From positions 1 to 35,192 of the forward strand of contig JAPLJS010000072.1 in the NCBI GenBank assembly GCA_026388545.1: DNA of 35,192 nt, given 5' to 3'. Positions 1 through 7,629 of this stretch are shown here, in pieces. Numbering within the stretch: position 1 is the stretch's first letter; every line of letters starts with the position of its first letter. The DNA is from Deltaproteobacteria bacterium (GTDB lineage Bacteria > Desulfobacterota > Syntrophia > Syntrophales > UBA2185). The notes beneath the pieces were generated by a model that was not told where the DNA came from, ran no database searches, and saw nothing but the letters and a program-made list of their open reading frames with translations. The translations under genes and the position numbers were made by a program.

Positions 1-1
1 G

Positions 2-76
2 ATTACCGTGGTGCATGAAATCGCGCATTTTCTTGGAATTACTGAGGAAAGGCTTGCTGAACTCGGATACGGTTGA
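2..76 (+). CDS. Zincin-like metallopeptidase, C-terminal fragment
   Basis: The window opens inside a reading frame that ends at a TGA at 74-76. The readable tail is ITVVHEIAHFLGITEERL followed by AELGYG. It contains the HExxH zinc-binding motif (HEIAH) and the downstream LGI.EERL.ELG pattern typical of the small zincin-like metallopeptidase family (PF06262/DUF1025). These are cytoplasmic proteins of about 120 residues with the motif close to the C-terminus. Only about 24 codons are visible, so the start, full length and partner genes are unknown. The family call rests on the motif and its position near the stop. Another short zincin family is possible. Confidence 0.7.
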   Translation: MTVVHEIAHFLGITEERLAELGYG

Positions 77-91
77 CAGGAAAGCAATTGG

Positions 92-125
92 AAAAAAAGG
101 GCGGTTGAAGAAATCTCCAACCGCC
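92..125 (-). terminator. Rho-independent terminator of the OsmC gene
   Basis: On the minus strand an 8-bp perfect stem GGCGGTTG/CAACCGCC (plus-strand arms 118-125 and 100-107) encloses a 10-nt loop. It is followed directly by C and seven T residues (92-98 on the plus strand are A). It lies about 40 nt past the stop of the OsmC-family gene and so fits as its intrinsic terminator. On the plus strand the A-run precedes the stem, so it would not terminate the upstream peptidase gene. Confidence 0.85.
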
Positions 126-166
126 TGGAAAGCCACTCAATTGAGTATGTTTCTGACAAAAGAGTA

Positions 167-604
167 TTACAAGAGTTCCACTTTTACAGGAGTCGTGTTG
201 GCAATATTATCTGAAACCGGGCACCTGCTCTCTATTTCTTCTACAAAAGCTTCCTTTTCTTCCTTTGACATCGCCGAGTCGATAGTTAAGGTAACTTTTA
301 TGCCTGTAAGTCCCGGTCTGTTTTCCTTGCTTTTGCCGAGTATGATCTCCGTGTCAAATGCCCCTTCAATTTTCATGTCCATGCCATTTAAGTTGATTCT
401 CTTCTGGTTTGCGATGATTCTTGCCACTGTGCCAATGCAGCCTGCAAGAGATGCGAAAAGATACTCAATGGGGTTTGGTCCCGCATCAGTCCCCCCACCT
501 GCCTGTGGTTGATCAACATAAAGAGTATGATTCCCTGCTTTTACTTCAACTTTAAATTTGTCACCTAGCTTTGCCTCAATGCTTACTGTTTTCATTTTTG
601 CCAT
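167..604 (-). CDS. OsmC-family peroxiredoxin-like protein
   Basis: A 145-residue protein of the OsmC/Ohr fold, whose members reduce organic or fatty-acid hydroperoxides with a pair of cysteines. The two expected cysteines are present: C56 in FASLAGCIGTV, preceded by GPNPIEYL, and C128 in SRCPVSDNIANTTPV near the C-terminus. Length and motif order match the YhfA/OsmC-like branch rather than Ohr. The start is well supported by an AGGAGG Shine-Dalgarno sequence just upstream of ATG at 604. It appears monocistronic: a strong terminator follows, and the next minus-strand gene upstream (PfkB kinase) is about 190 bp away. The exact substrate cannot be read from the sequence. Confidence 0.9.
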   Translation of the reverse strand: MAKMKTVSIEAKLGDKFKVEVKAGNHTLYVDQPQAGGGTDAGPNPIEYLFASLAGCIGTVARIIANQKRINLNGMDMKIEGAFDTEIILGKSKENRPGLTGIKVTLTIDSAMSKEEKEAFVEEIESRCPVSDNIANTTPVKVELL

Positions 605-713
605 CGTATTTCCTCCTGAAAGTATTTTCCTTTATCCCTTTGATGTGCTGATAGTGATAGTTTGATAAAAAATTTTCTATGACAATGTTGTTTCGATTAC
701 TGCCCTTGAATCC

Positions 714-735
714 GCAGGGATCGAAGATTCCCTGC
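714..735. repeat. Perfect 7-bp hairpin in the OsmC/kinase spacer
   Basis: GCAGGGA (714-720) and TCCCTGC (729-735) form a perfect stem around the loop TCGAAGAT. It is followed by a second GC-rich dyad around CTGCTGCGGGGAGC (about 739-752). There is no T-run on either strand, so it is not a standard intrinsic terminator. It looks like a degenerate REP-type palindrome or a weak 3' hairpin for the kinase mRNA, which ends at 793. Confidence 0.45.
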
Positions 736-792
736 AGCCTGCTGCGGGGAGCTTCAATTCATACAGAACGCTTTCAATAAAGCTGACGCCTA

Positions 793-1722
793 TCAGCAGT
801 GCCCGTTCAGCCTTTCGTCGAATTCATTGGGGCTGAACCTGTATTCCTGAGTTCCGTAACACTCTACTGCAAAGGAAGCGCATACGCTGCCCCTCCTCGC
901 GCACTGCTCGATGTCCATGCCTCGGACTATACCGCTGATCAGCCCGCCTCTGTACGCATCGCCGGCGCCCGTAGGGTCCTCTACCTTCTTTGGCTTAACA
1001 ACAGGAATTCTTATTTCACCGTCCGGCAGGAAGACCTGCGACCCCTGTTCACCCAGGGTGACAATGATAGCCTTGGCCCGTTTTTTCAAGTCTTCTTTGT
1101 TTAACCCGGTCTTGCTCATAATAAGATTGAGTTCATAATCATTGGAGATCAGAATCCGGCACCCCTCTAGGGCATCGAGCAGGTCTTTTGCATCCAGCAC
1201 GGGCAGAGATTGTCCGGGGTCAAAAATGTAGTCTATTCCCCTGGCTTTACAGGCGCGAGGGTAATTTATCATGTCCTCAAGATTACCGGGGGAGACGATG
1301 ACAATGGTATCCTCAGGATTGAGTTTGTCGAAATCCAGACAGGAAGAATGTTTCATGGCGCCCGGGTTGAACCCGGTGATCTGGTTGTCGGCAAGGTCCG
1401 TGGTTATGTAGGCGCTTGCAGTGAATTCTTCTTCTATGATTTTGATGGTTTCGGTAGAAATCCCATTCTTTGCCAGCCATGCGAGGTATCTATGATAATC
1501 ATGGCCGATAGTAGCCGAAATCATAGGCTTTTCACCCATTAGGGTGAGCGCGTAGGCAATATTGCCTGCGGTGCCGCCGAATTTCTCCCTCATGCCATTC
1601 ACCTGGAAGCAGACGTTCAAAACATGTATCTTATCGGGCAGGATATGATCCGAGAAGTGTCCCGGGAAATCCATAATCCTGTCGTATGCAAGTGACCCGG
1701 AAACAATGATATTCATATTCAT
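793..1722 (-). CDS. PfkB-family carbohydrate/nucleoside kinase
   Basis: A ribokinase/adenosine-kinase-type protein that phosphorylates a sugar or nucleoside with ATP in the cytoplasm. The N-terminal strand IIVSGSLAYDRIM, the GGTAGNIAYALTLMG substrate-site motif and the C-terminal signature DPTGAGDAYRGG (anion hole and catalytic Asp) are all present, so the enzyme should be active. The open frame extends to an ATG at 1755, but the family normally begins directly at (M)NMNIIVSGS. An AAGAG sequence precedes the ATG at 1722, so I place the start there (309 residues). It is a single gene between the OsmC gene and a divergent methyltransferase. The substrate is unknown. Adenosine-kinase-like members of this type are common in Geobacter and related bacteria. 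Confidence 0.85.
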   Translation of the reverse strand: MNMNIIVSGSLAYDRIMDFPGHFSDHILPDKIHVLNVCFQVNGMREKFGGTAGNIAYALTLMGEKPMISATIGHDYHRYLAWLAKNGISTETIKIIEEEFTASAYITTDLADNQITGFNPGAMKHSSCLDFDKLNPEDTIVIVSPGNLEDMINYPRACKARGIDYIFDPGQSLPVLDAKDLLDALEGCRILISNDYELNLIMSKTGLNKEDLKKRAKAIIVTLGEQGSQVFLPDGEIRIPVVKPKKVEDPTGAGDAYRGGLISGIVRGMDIEQCARRGSVCASFAVECYGTQEYRFSPNEFDERLNGHC

Positions 1723-1796
1723 AGATCTCTTAAATGAGTTCAAAATCACCTTCATTGACGCAACGTAACCAGTCGTGTGCGCCGTGTTTAGTCGAA

Positions 1797-1825
1797 AAAG
1801 TAAATAATATGCCTATGAATGTCAA
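1797..1825 (-). promoter_or_regulatory. Candidate sigma70-type promoter for the PfkB kinase
   Basis: On the minus strand TTGACA (plus 1820-1825) is followed after 17 nt by TACTTT (plus 1797-1802). The -35 is perfect and the -10 matches 3 of 6 positions. It would start transcription near 1790, about 70 nt before the chosen kinase start. The -10 is weak, so this is tentative. Confidence 0.4.
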
Positions 1826-1965
1826 GGGCTATTTGGGAACATCAGTTTCACAGGACATGGATCTTCATAAAAACTAAACAAAATTGACCACCTTTGGAAA
1901 AAGTGATAACAATTCACCATCATGTCATTAATCTTTTTACCCGACGCGGGAGGAATTATTTATCC

Positions 1966-2646
1966 ATGACGAAAAAAACTGCTCTTTTCGACGAATGGCC
2001 TGAAAAGTATGATCAATGGTTCACAACCCCTATCGGTTCCCTCGTAAGAAAATATGAAAGCGAACTGATTCTCGACCTTTTGAAACCGGTTCCCGGCGAA
2101 ATGGTGCTGGACGCGGGCTGCGGCACGGGAGTGTTCACCCATGATATCCTCTCTTCGGAATCACAGGTTGCGGGGCTCGATATATCTTTTCCGATGCTTC
2201 GGCGGGCACGGGAAAAATCCGGAAGGTATCCCTTCTCTCCAATAGTGGGTGATATATCAAAATTGCCCTTTCAAGACGGTTCCTTTGACAAGACCCTTTC
2301 GATTACTGCAATTGAGTTTATAGAGGATGCGAAAGGAGCTGTGGCCGAATTATTTCGCGTGACTAAAAAAGGAGGGGTCGTTGTTGTGGCAAACCTGAAC
2401 AGCCTCAGTCTTTGGGCGGCGCGCAGAATGGAGAATGCAAAAAAAGGAGATTCCATATTCCGTAAGGCGATTTTCAGATCCCCTGATGATTTGCGTTCCC
2501 TTTCACCTATGGAGGGTGTAGTGAGAACAGCTATCCATTTTCTGAAAGAAGATAAACCGGAAAAAGCCATTGAAATCGAGCGCGAAGGCCGGATCAAGGG
2601 ATGGATGACAGGCGCTTTCGCTGCCGTGCAATGGTTCAAGCCTTAA
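1966..2646 (+). CDS. Class I SAM-dependent methyltransferase
   Basis: A 226-residue protein with a Methyltransf_11-type Rossmann fold. Motif I is MVLDAGCGTGVF at about residues 46-57. The acidic residue after strand 2 sits in VAGLDISFPML, and the motif IV region is FDKTLSITAIEFIED, followed by GGVVVVANLN. The N-terminal FDEWPEKYDQWF is characteristic of small-molecule (UbiE-like) methyltransferases. An open frame reaches back to a TTG at 1894, but GGGAGG lies about 12 nt before ATG 1966 and family members start near this point, so I chose 1966. The gene is isolated and converges with the phosphate transporter gene. The methyl acceptor is not predictable from sequence. Confidence 0.85.
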   Translation: MTKKTALFDEWPEKYDQWFTTPIGSLVRKYESELILDLLKPVPGEMVLDAGCGTGVFTHDILSSESQVAGLDISFPMLRRAREKSGRYPFSPIVGDISKLPFQDGSFDKTLSITAIEFIEDAKGAVAELFRVTKKGGVVVVANLNSLSLWAARRMENAKKGDSIFRKAIFRSPDDLRSLSPMEGVVRTAIHFLKEDKPEKAIEIEREGRIKGWMTGAFAAVQWFKP

Positions 2647-2703
2647 GAATAAAACTTATTTCTTTGAGTTTCTCCCGTATGCTCCTCCACAAACACCAAA
2701 CGA

Positions 2704-4317
2704 TTATCCATGATTAAAATTTTTCATATCTTCAACATAGTCTGCAATATTCTGGCAGTGATCAGAAATTCTCTCCAGATTAATGAGCATTTCAATAAAA
2801 ATAGGACCCGCCTGGACGTGGCAGACCCCCTTACAGAACCGTTCCTGATGTCTTTCTCTTGATTCTTTTACCTTCTGATCAACCATCGCCTCACGCTCTG
2901 TGATATTCCTTATTTTCTTCTCCTCACCTTCCTCCATGAGAGAAATGGCGTCGCTGATATTGTCTGCAACCAGTGCCGCAATCTCATTCAGTTCCTCACG
3001 GCCCCACTTTGAAAATGAAATTTTCCGATCATATTTCTGGTGAATCAGGTTGACCAGATTGACAGCGTGATCGGCAATCCTTTCAATATCATCGACCATG
3101 GCTGAATAGGAAAAAAAGGCCTTCGACAAATCCGCTGAAAGAGGGTCATTGGGAATCCTGCACAGATAACTGCCTACTTCTTTCCTCAGATTATTGACCA
3201 CCAGTTCGACATAGAGGATATCCTTTCTGATCCCCTCCTTGAACTCCCTTACCAGATCCATTGTCTTCAAAAACATACTTTGGGCAAGCACCAGTTCTCT
3301 CCTCAGTTCTTTCCGTACGCATTCCAGCGCTTCTTCTGCCTTTGGTAAGCACTTTTCATCGAGAAATTCCGGCCAGATCGGCAAGATATCCGTCTTGCCG
3401 GGAAGGAGATATTCGATCAGATAGGAAAAGGGTTTGAGCAGAAAAATAAAGACAACAGCGATCACCACATTAAACAGGAGGTGTCCATAGGCGATCTGCT
3501 GGGGTACATCGGCTGTAAAGAGTTTCAACACCTCAATGAATACCGTCATCGCCAAAATGCAAATCAGCGCTCCAAAAAGTTTAAAGAGAAAATGAGAAAG
3601 GGCGCACCTCTTTCCATTGACATTTGCCACGAGGCCCGCCATGAGGGCCGTTACAGCGGTTCCGATATTGGCGCCGTAAACAATGGGCAGGGCATTATCA
3701 AGGGCGATTAAGTTCTGCTGGGCCATAATCACCAGAATACTGATGGGAATTGCGGAAGAGTGGACCAGAAAGGCAAAAAGAAGCCCAATTAAAAGACCTG
3801 TTACCGGATGTCTTGTTTCCTGAGAAAAATGAAGAAAAGCCGGGCTGTTTTTCAGAGGTATTGCTGCCTCGGACACGAGGCTTAAACCAAAAAAGAGCAA
3901 ACCGAAATAAAAGATCCCCTCACCATACGCCTTCCATTTCTCCTTCCCGGAAGACCACAAAACTCCGCCGATCATGATGAAAACCGGCGCTGCATCGGTA
4001 ATCTTCCAGACCACCAATTGAACGGTAAAAGTTGTCCCGATATCGGCTCCCAGGATGATCCCCAGAGAGCGATAAAAGCTCATCAAACCGGCGCTGACCA
4101 TCCCTACTGTTAAAACGGATGTGGCCGTACTGCTCTGGAAGAGAACGGTAGTTACAATACCGGTGATCAATCCATAAATCGGATTTTTGACGGCAAGCTG
4201 GAAGTACTCACGGATCCGGACATCGCTGAATCGTTGCTGCACCTCCGTACTTAATCGGATCATTCCGTATAAAAACAGGGATACACCGGTAATAAAAAGC
4301 AGAATCCCTTTCACCAT
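2704..4317 (-). CDS. Na+/phosphate cotransporter (NptA family) with PhoU-like domain
   Basis: A 537-residue inner-membrane protein. The N-terminal ~310 residues hold two Na_Pi_cotrans repeats with the characteristic QSSTATSV (repeat 1) and HSSAIPISI (repeat 2) signatures and GADIGTTFT / GANIGTAVTAL motifs. About 8-9 hydrophobic segments are apparent. From about residue 335 onward the protein is a soluble helical PhoU-like domain (VDDIERIADHAVNL ... LINLERISDHCQNIADYVED). The E/D-rich helices are known in PhoU to bind metal clusters. This architecture matches YjbB/NptA-type Na/Pi symporters that export or import inorganic phosphate. No pst/pho genes lie nearby. Start at ATG 4317 with AGAGAG upstream. 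A GTG one codon later is also possible. Confidence 0.9.
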   Translation of the reverse strand: MVKGILLFITGVSLFLYGMIRLSTEVQQRFSDVRIREYFQLAVKNPIYGLITGIVTTVLFQSSTATSVLTVGMVSAGLMSFYRSLGIILGADIGTTFTVQLVVWKITDAAPVFIMIGGVLWSSGKEKWKAYGEGIFYFGLLFFGLSLVSEAAIPLKNSPAFLHFSQETRHPVTGLLIGLLFAFLVHSSAIPISILVIMAQQNLIALDNALPIVYGANIGTAVTALMAGLVANVNGKRCALSHFLFKLFGALICILAMTVFIEVLKLFTADVPQQIAYGHLLFNVVIAVVFIFLLKPFSYLIEYLLPGKTDILPIWPEFLDEKCLPKAEEALECVRKELRRELVLAQSMFLKTMDLVREFKEGIRKDILYVELVVNNLRKEVGSYLCRIPNDPLSADLSKAFFSYSAMVDDIERIADHAVNLVNLIHQKYDRKISFSKWGREELNEIAALVADNISDAISLMEEGEEKKIRNITEREAMVDQKVKESRERHQERFCKGVCHVQAGPIFIEMLINLERISDHCQNIADYVEDMKNFNHG

Positions 4318-4751
4318 CTCACATTCTCTCTTTTAGGGCTGGAAGCGCCGATAAATTCCCTGAAGTACCGGTCTTCGGTCCCTCCGTTGATTTTCTTTAC
4401 CATATATAATGACGATTCTTAATCTTTAATAGTACAAATTCTCTTATTTCATTATAATGGAATATAAAAGAAAAAAATTGAAATAATATTTCAGTAATCG
4501 TTAACGTCGACGAACTATGTATTCTAAAGGCTGAACGGTAAAGTCAATACATTCCTGCCATAAAATAATTTTAACATTCGATCTCAGAAAATTCTTTTTG
4601 CTCTTTCCCGTAATTCTCGTAGGCAATAACTTATAAAATAGTGTATATAGCAGCTTGAAATAAGGGCATTCTATGTATTTCCTGGTTTAAATGGCGGTAT
4701 ATATTTACAATAATCTCTATACGCTCAATGACTTCCTGTAAGGAATAAATT
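4318..4751. other. 434-bp AT-rich divergent spacer
   Basis: This non-coding spacer lies between the minus-strand phosphate transporter gene and the plus-strand cheX gene, so it must hold divergent promoters. It is AT-rich with many TATA-like tracts (for example 4403-4410 and 4444-4465). I see no clear -35/-10 pair, no Pho-box-like direct repeats, no terminator and no ORF with a ribosome site. A short perfect palindrome CATTATAATG occurs within 4450-4465. Confidence 0.5.
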
Positions 4752-5213
4752 ATGGATATTAAATTTATCAATCCGTTCCTGGCTGGAACGGTGAATGTTT
4801 TGAAGACAATGGCTTTTGTCGATCCAAAGCCTGGAAAGCCTTATCTTAAAAAAGACAACTTAGCTGTTGGTGATATTTCTGGAATCATAGGGTTGACGGG
4901 AGCTGCAAAAGGATCGATGGCCGTGAGTTTTAGCGAGAAATGCATCTTAAAGATCGTTTCCAATATGCTGGGTGAAGAACTCAAGGCAATTGATAAAGAT
5001 ATTGAGGATGCGGTCGGTGAAATTACCAATATGATTTCAGGTAATGCAAGAAAGTTTCTTGAAGCGGAGGGTTACACTATTACAGCAGCTATTCCTACAG
5101 TCGTTTCCGGGAGAAACCATAAGATTAAGCACGTCCTGGGGGGGGCCAGTATAATAATTCCGTTTGAGATTGATGGAGAGCCTTTCGTAGTCGATATCTG
5201 CCTGGCAGTATAA
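4752..5213 (+). CDS. cheX: CheX-family chemotaxis phosphatase
   Basis: A 153-residue CheX-like domain that would dephosphorylate CheY-type response regulators in the cytoplasm. The family hallmark ExxN is visible as E90-I-T-N93 within DAVGEITNMISGNARKFLE, the helix that inserts its Glu and Asn into the CheY-P active site in characterised CheX/CheC proteins. The N-terminus (INPFLAGTVNVLKTM) and the GxIGLTGAAKGSMAVSF segment also fit. TAAGGA lies 8 nt before the ATG. The gene stands alone on the plus strand and converges with a HAMP-like membrane protein gene (5343-5969). No CheA, CheY or CheW gene is present in the window, so its partners must be elsewhere. Confidence 0.88.
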   Translation: MDIKFINPFLAGTVNVLKTMAFVDPKPGKPYLKKDNLAVGDISGIIGLTGAAKGSMAVSFSEKCILKIVSNMLGEELKAIDKDIEDAVGEITNMISGNARKFLEAEGYTITAAIPTVVSGRNHKIKHVLGGASIIIPFEIDGEPFVVDICLAV

Positions 5214-5342
5214 ATTATATGTGAATTCCGGTGATAATTAACGAATTCGAAAACCATGGTCGGCAAAGTGCTGCAGCATGAATTGGTCAAGAGCGAAAAA
5301 GAGAATAATGACATGAAGTTCATGCGGGTGAGGTTATTTTTC

Positions 5343-5969
5343 CTATTGAGAGGATGTCCCGGGTGATTGAGTATCCTCTTCTAACTTGAAAACCGACATG
5401 GTATTCGCGACATAATGCACTTCATTGTTGAGAATTTCCAGGGAGCATTGGATATTTTCTCTCGTATCAATATCCTCAACACGCATCATAATATCTTCGA
5501 GTTTCAGAATAAGTTTTTTGTGATCTTCTATGAGGCGCCTCAAGATACCGGACAAGCCATCGATCATGTCATTGATTTTATCACATTCCCTTTTTAAATA
5601 ATCCCCCTGCCGGAGATAAATTTTTCGTGTTAAATCTCCTTCAGCGAGCCTTTTAAAGGTATGAGAGAAATTAACAAGAGGTCCACAGATTTTATGGGTT
5701 ATTATTATCTGATGCACCGTGAACAACACCAATACCACAATAATAGCAGGGATCAATCGTTTTACTAAAACGAGGAAGGTCTGGGCGGATTGATATTGGA
5801 CATCCAAATTTGTTGAGAAGACCATATCGTATATAAGAGGAGACAGAATCACACCTACCGTAATGAGCACAATAAAAAACATATATATCAGGCTCTGACT
5901 GATAATTCTGAACTGAAGGTCCCAATCAACAATATAGTTTGTCCATTTCCTTTTATATTTCTGTGCCAT
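5343..5969 (-). CDS. Two-TM HAMP-like membrane protein without output domain
   Basis: A 208-residue protein with two hydrophobic segments (about residues 24-46 and 68-90), separated by only about 20 residues. A HAMP-like linker follows (GPLVNFSHTFKRLAEGDLTRKIYLRQGDYL), then a helical coiled-coil-prone segment to about residue 190 and a Ser/Thr-rich end. The organisation is that of the membrane half of a chemoreceptor or sensor kinase, but no MCP signalling, kinase or cyclase domain follows. It starts 3 nt after the prepilin gene's stop, so the two are almost certainly co-transcribed, and it is the last gene of the 9797-5343 run. It could transmit envelope signals through a separate partner. 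The neighbouring cheX is suggestive but on the other strand. Confidence 0.75.
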   Translation of the reverse strand: MAQKYKRKWTNYIVDWDLQFRIISQSLIYMFFIVLITVGVILSPLIYDMVFSTNLDVQYQSAQTFLVLVKRLIPAIIVVLVLFTVHQIIITHKICGPLVNFSHTFKRLAEGDLTRKIYLRQGDYLKRECDKINDMIDGLSGILRRLIEDHKKLILKLEDIMMRVEDIDTRENIQCSLEILNNEVHYVANTMSVFKLEEDTQSPGTSSQ

Positions 5970-5972
5970 CTT

Positions 5973-6464
5973 TTATTCATCCTTCACAATCGTTTGACTC
6001 GTTGAAAAATCATAAATACATTTTGCCTTTGATTTTTTATGACTGGCTTGGGCTTTGAACGGGGAGCCGGGGTCATTCGGGTTTGCACCATCACCGGAAA
6101 TAATTTCGATTCTAACTCCTTCCGATGGTTTAAATTTGAATTCCGGTATACTTAACGTGCCGGTAGGGGGATTGCCAGCTTCAATAAAATCACCGGTAGC
6201 GCCGAGATACCTCTGATAATCAATGTTGTAATTATACTGGGCTTTGACGAAGGAATTTAAATCATGCATGATTGTAATATTATAAGCTTTTTTTGTATAA
6301 AACTGGAAAGTTCCAACAGCAATGGACGCTATAATACCCAGTACAATAATAACCACAAGTAATTCAATGAACGTGAATCCATGTGTGCCGGATATTCTAT
6401 AGGGGGTAAAACGCCCATTTTTTGATGGATAAATATCTTTCAGGAGCATGATTATTTCATTCAA
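5973..6464 (-). CDS. Type IV prepilin-like protein
   Basis: A 163-residue protein with a class III (prepilin) signal. A 29-residue leader ends in glycine, cleaved as THG|FTFIELLVV, with the conserved Glu at +5 (E34). A single hydrophobic helix (about 30-53) follows, and then a soluble domain of about 110 residues. Such proteins are processed by PilD and form the core of type IV pili or type II secretion pseudopili. The leader is long, so translation may begin at the internal Met6. The C-terminal domain contains SGDGANPNDPGSPFKAQASH, typical of small Geobacter/Desulfobacterota pseudopilins. No pilus assembly genes (pilB, pilC, pilD) are nearby. Its place in a run with MCE transporter genes is unusual. 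Confidence 0.85.
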   Translation of the reverse strand: MNEIIMLLKDIYPSKNGRFTPYRISGTHGFTFIELLVVIIVLGIIASIAVGTFQFYTKKAYNITIMHDLNSFVKAQYNYNIDYQRYLGATGDFIEAGNPPTGTLSIPEFKFKPSEGVRIEIISGDGANPNDPGSPFKAQASHKKSKAKCIYDFSTSQTIVKDE

Positions 6465-6481
6465 AAAACATTCAATTTATT

Positions 6482-6847
6482 TCAGGCAGTAGCGAATCTT
6501 CGGGTTTGTTTTTTTAAGTGACTTATACGACGACGGAGAAAATCACTTTTTTTCTTTTTATTTGTTGCCTGGGCTTCTTTTTTTTCTTCCTTTAACTTTT
6601 TAATCTTTCCTTTCATCTCACTTTTAGTCAATTTTATCTTCTTTACAATCTTTTTCTCAGCCCTAACGGGTTCTTGATCCCTAACGCCCCTTACTTCTTT
6701 GATAAAAGCTATGAGTTCATCCTTCTTCATGTCATGAACTGCAAATGATCTTGGCATTTCCATGGCTATTGCCCTGAGTTCCTTGACCGTCATTTTTTCT
6801 AACGATTTTTCTTCTTTCCGTTCCTTTTTCTTCGTCTCCTCTACCAT
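6482..6847 (-). CDS. Small basic Rho_N (SAP-like) domain protein
   Basis: A 121-residue, very lysine-rich protein. Residues about 16-53 (LEKMTVKELRAIAMEM ... HDMKKDELIAFIKE) match the Rho termination factor N-terminal helical domain (Rho_N/HeH, SAP-like), a nucleic-acid-binding module. The remainder is a highly charged K/E/R-rich helix ending in RRRISHLKKQTRRFATA. No RNA-binding OB fold or ATPase follows, so it is not Rho itself. It likely binds DNA or RNA. A strong GGAGGAGA ribosome site precedes ATG 6847. A 119-bp gap separates it from the upstream lipoprotein gene, and 17 bp separate it from the prepilin gene, so it may have its own promoter. Confidence 0.75.
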   Translation of the reverse strand: MVEETKKKERKEEKSLEKMTVKELRAIAMEMPRSFAVHDMKKDELIAFIKEVRGVRDQEPVRAEKKIVKKIKLTKSEMKGKIKKLKEEKKEAQATNKKKKSDFLRRRISHLKKQTRRFATA

Positions 6848-6966
6848 TGTTCTCCTCCTGCATCTCGGTATCCTAATGGTTTGTATTGCATTGCTTCCTG
6901 CTGCCGCTAAGGTGAAAACGCAACCCTCAAAACATCCGGAGGGGATTGCATTTTTTAATAAGGCGG

Positions 6967-7629
6967 CTATTTTTTTATGAGCTGGATTTTCTGTTTTATA
7001 TTGGCCGCCTTTTGGGTTTCCTTTTTCATTTCGTAAAAAGATTGGAGTTTATCCAGATAGACTAAAAGAGCCTTTTTCCACCCATTGTGTGAAGCGGTAT
7101 CAATGGCAATTTTCAAAATTCCTTCATCATATGTATTTTTTTGAACAAGAAGACCAATGGCAATCAGTTTTGACAGGGGGTCTTCCATCCTTGAAATTTC
7201 ATTTGAAATGTCCTCAATTTTCCCCTTTCGGCATGCCCTCATGAAACCATCATATTGCTGCGGGAGCAGTTTTTCATCCACCGTATCAAAGGAACCTTTC
7301 AAAAAACTGTAAAAATTCCTGTTTTGCAAAACCGGTTGAATGGCATCGATCCTAAGGTATTCTCCATCATCAAAATCCTCGAGGACGGCGACGTGAGCAG
7401 CATATTTTGTCAGGTAGACCCTTGCGAGAATTTCCAGGTCCCCACTCTTCTTGATCTCATCGATAGCTTTATTAAAATATAACTCAGCACTCTGTTCTTT
7501 GCCACTCAAATAATTTTTCTTGTAATTTTCCAATTGATTAAAAGAAGCTTTTGTCCAGTCGGGTACTTGTTTTGAACCGCAGCCCAGCAATAAAATACTG
7601 AAAGTTAATAAATAAACAATGTTTTTCAT
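6967..7629 (-). CDS. Lipoprotein of the MCE transport cluster
   Basis: A 220-residue predicted lipoprotein. It has a short signal peptide with a lipobox ending LLLGC (C17), so the mature protein would be lipid-anchored, with GSKQ after the Cys making inner-membrane retention by an Asp+2 rule unlikely. The rest is predicted mostly helical (DWTKASFNQLENYKKNYLSG, SAELYFNKAIDEIKKSGD, ILKIAIDTASHNGWKKALLVYLDKL), reminiscent of TPR-type repeats. It does not resemble the auxiliary ABC lipoprotein PqiC/MlaB families. Its start overlaps the mlaD stop by 4 nt (ATGA-type coupling), so it very probably works with the MCE protein, perhaps as an outer-membrane or periplasmic partner. No family name is recognised. 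Confidence 0.75.
   Translation of the reverse strand: MKNIVYLLTFSILLLGCGSKQVPDWTKASFNQLENYKKNYLSGKEQSAELYFNKAIDEIKKSGDLEILARVYLTKYAAHVAVLEDFDDGEYLRIDAIQPVLQNRNFYSFLKGSFDTVDEKLLPQQYDGFMRACRKGKIEDISNEISRMEDPLSKLIAIGLLVQKNTYDEGILKIAIDTASHNGWKKALLVYLDKLQSFYEMKKETQKAANIKQKIQLIKK

Noticed and set aside
1884-1912. TTGACC-17-TAACAA as a promoter for the methyltransferase gene
   Set aside because: The -10 match is poor and there are several equally weak alternatives, so I left it out of the feature list.
5258-5368. Short plus-strand frame (ATG 5258) between cheX and the HAMP-like gene
   Set aside because: About 36 codons, overlaps the end of the minus-strand gene, has no ribosome site, and no similarity is evident.
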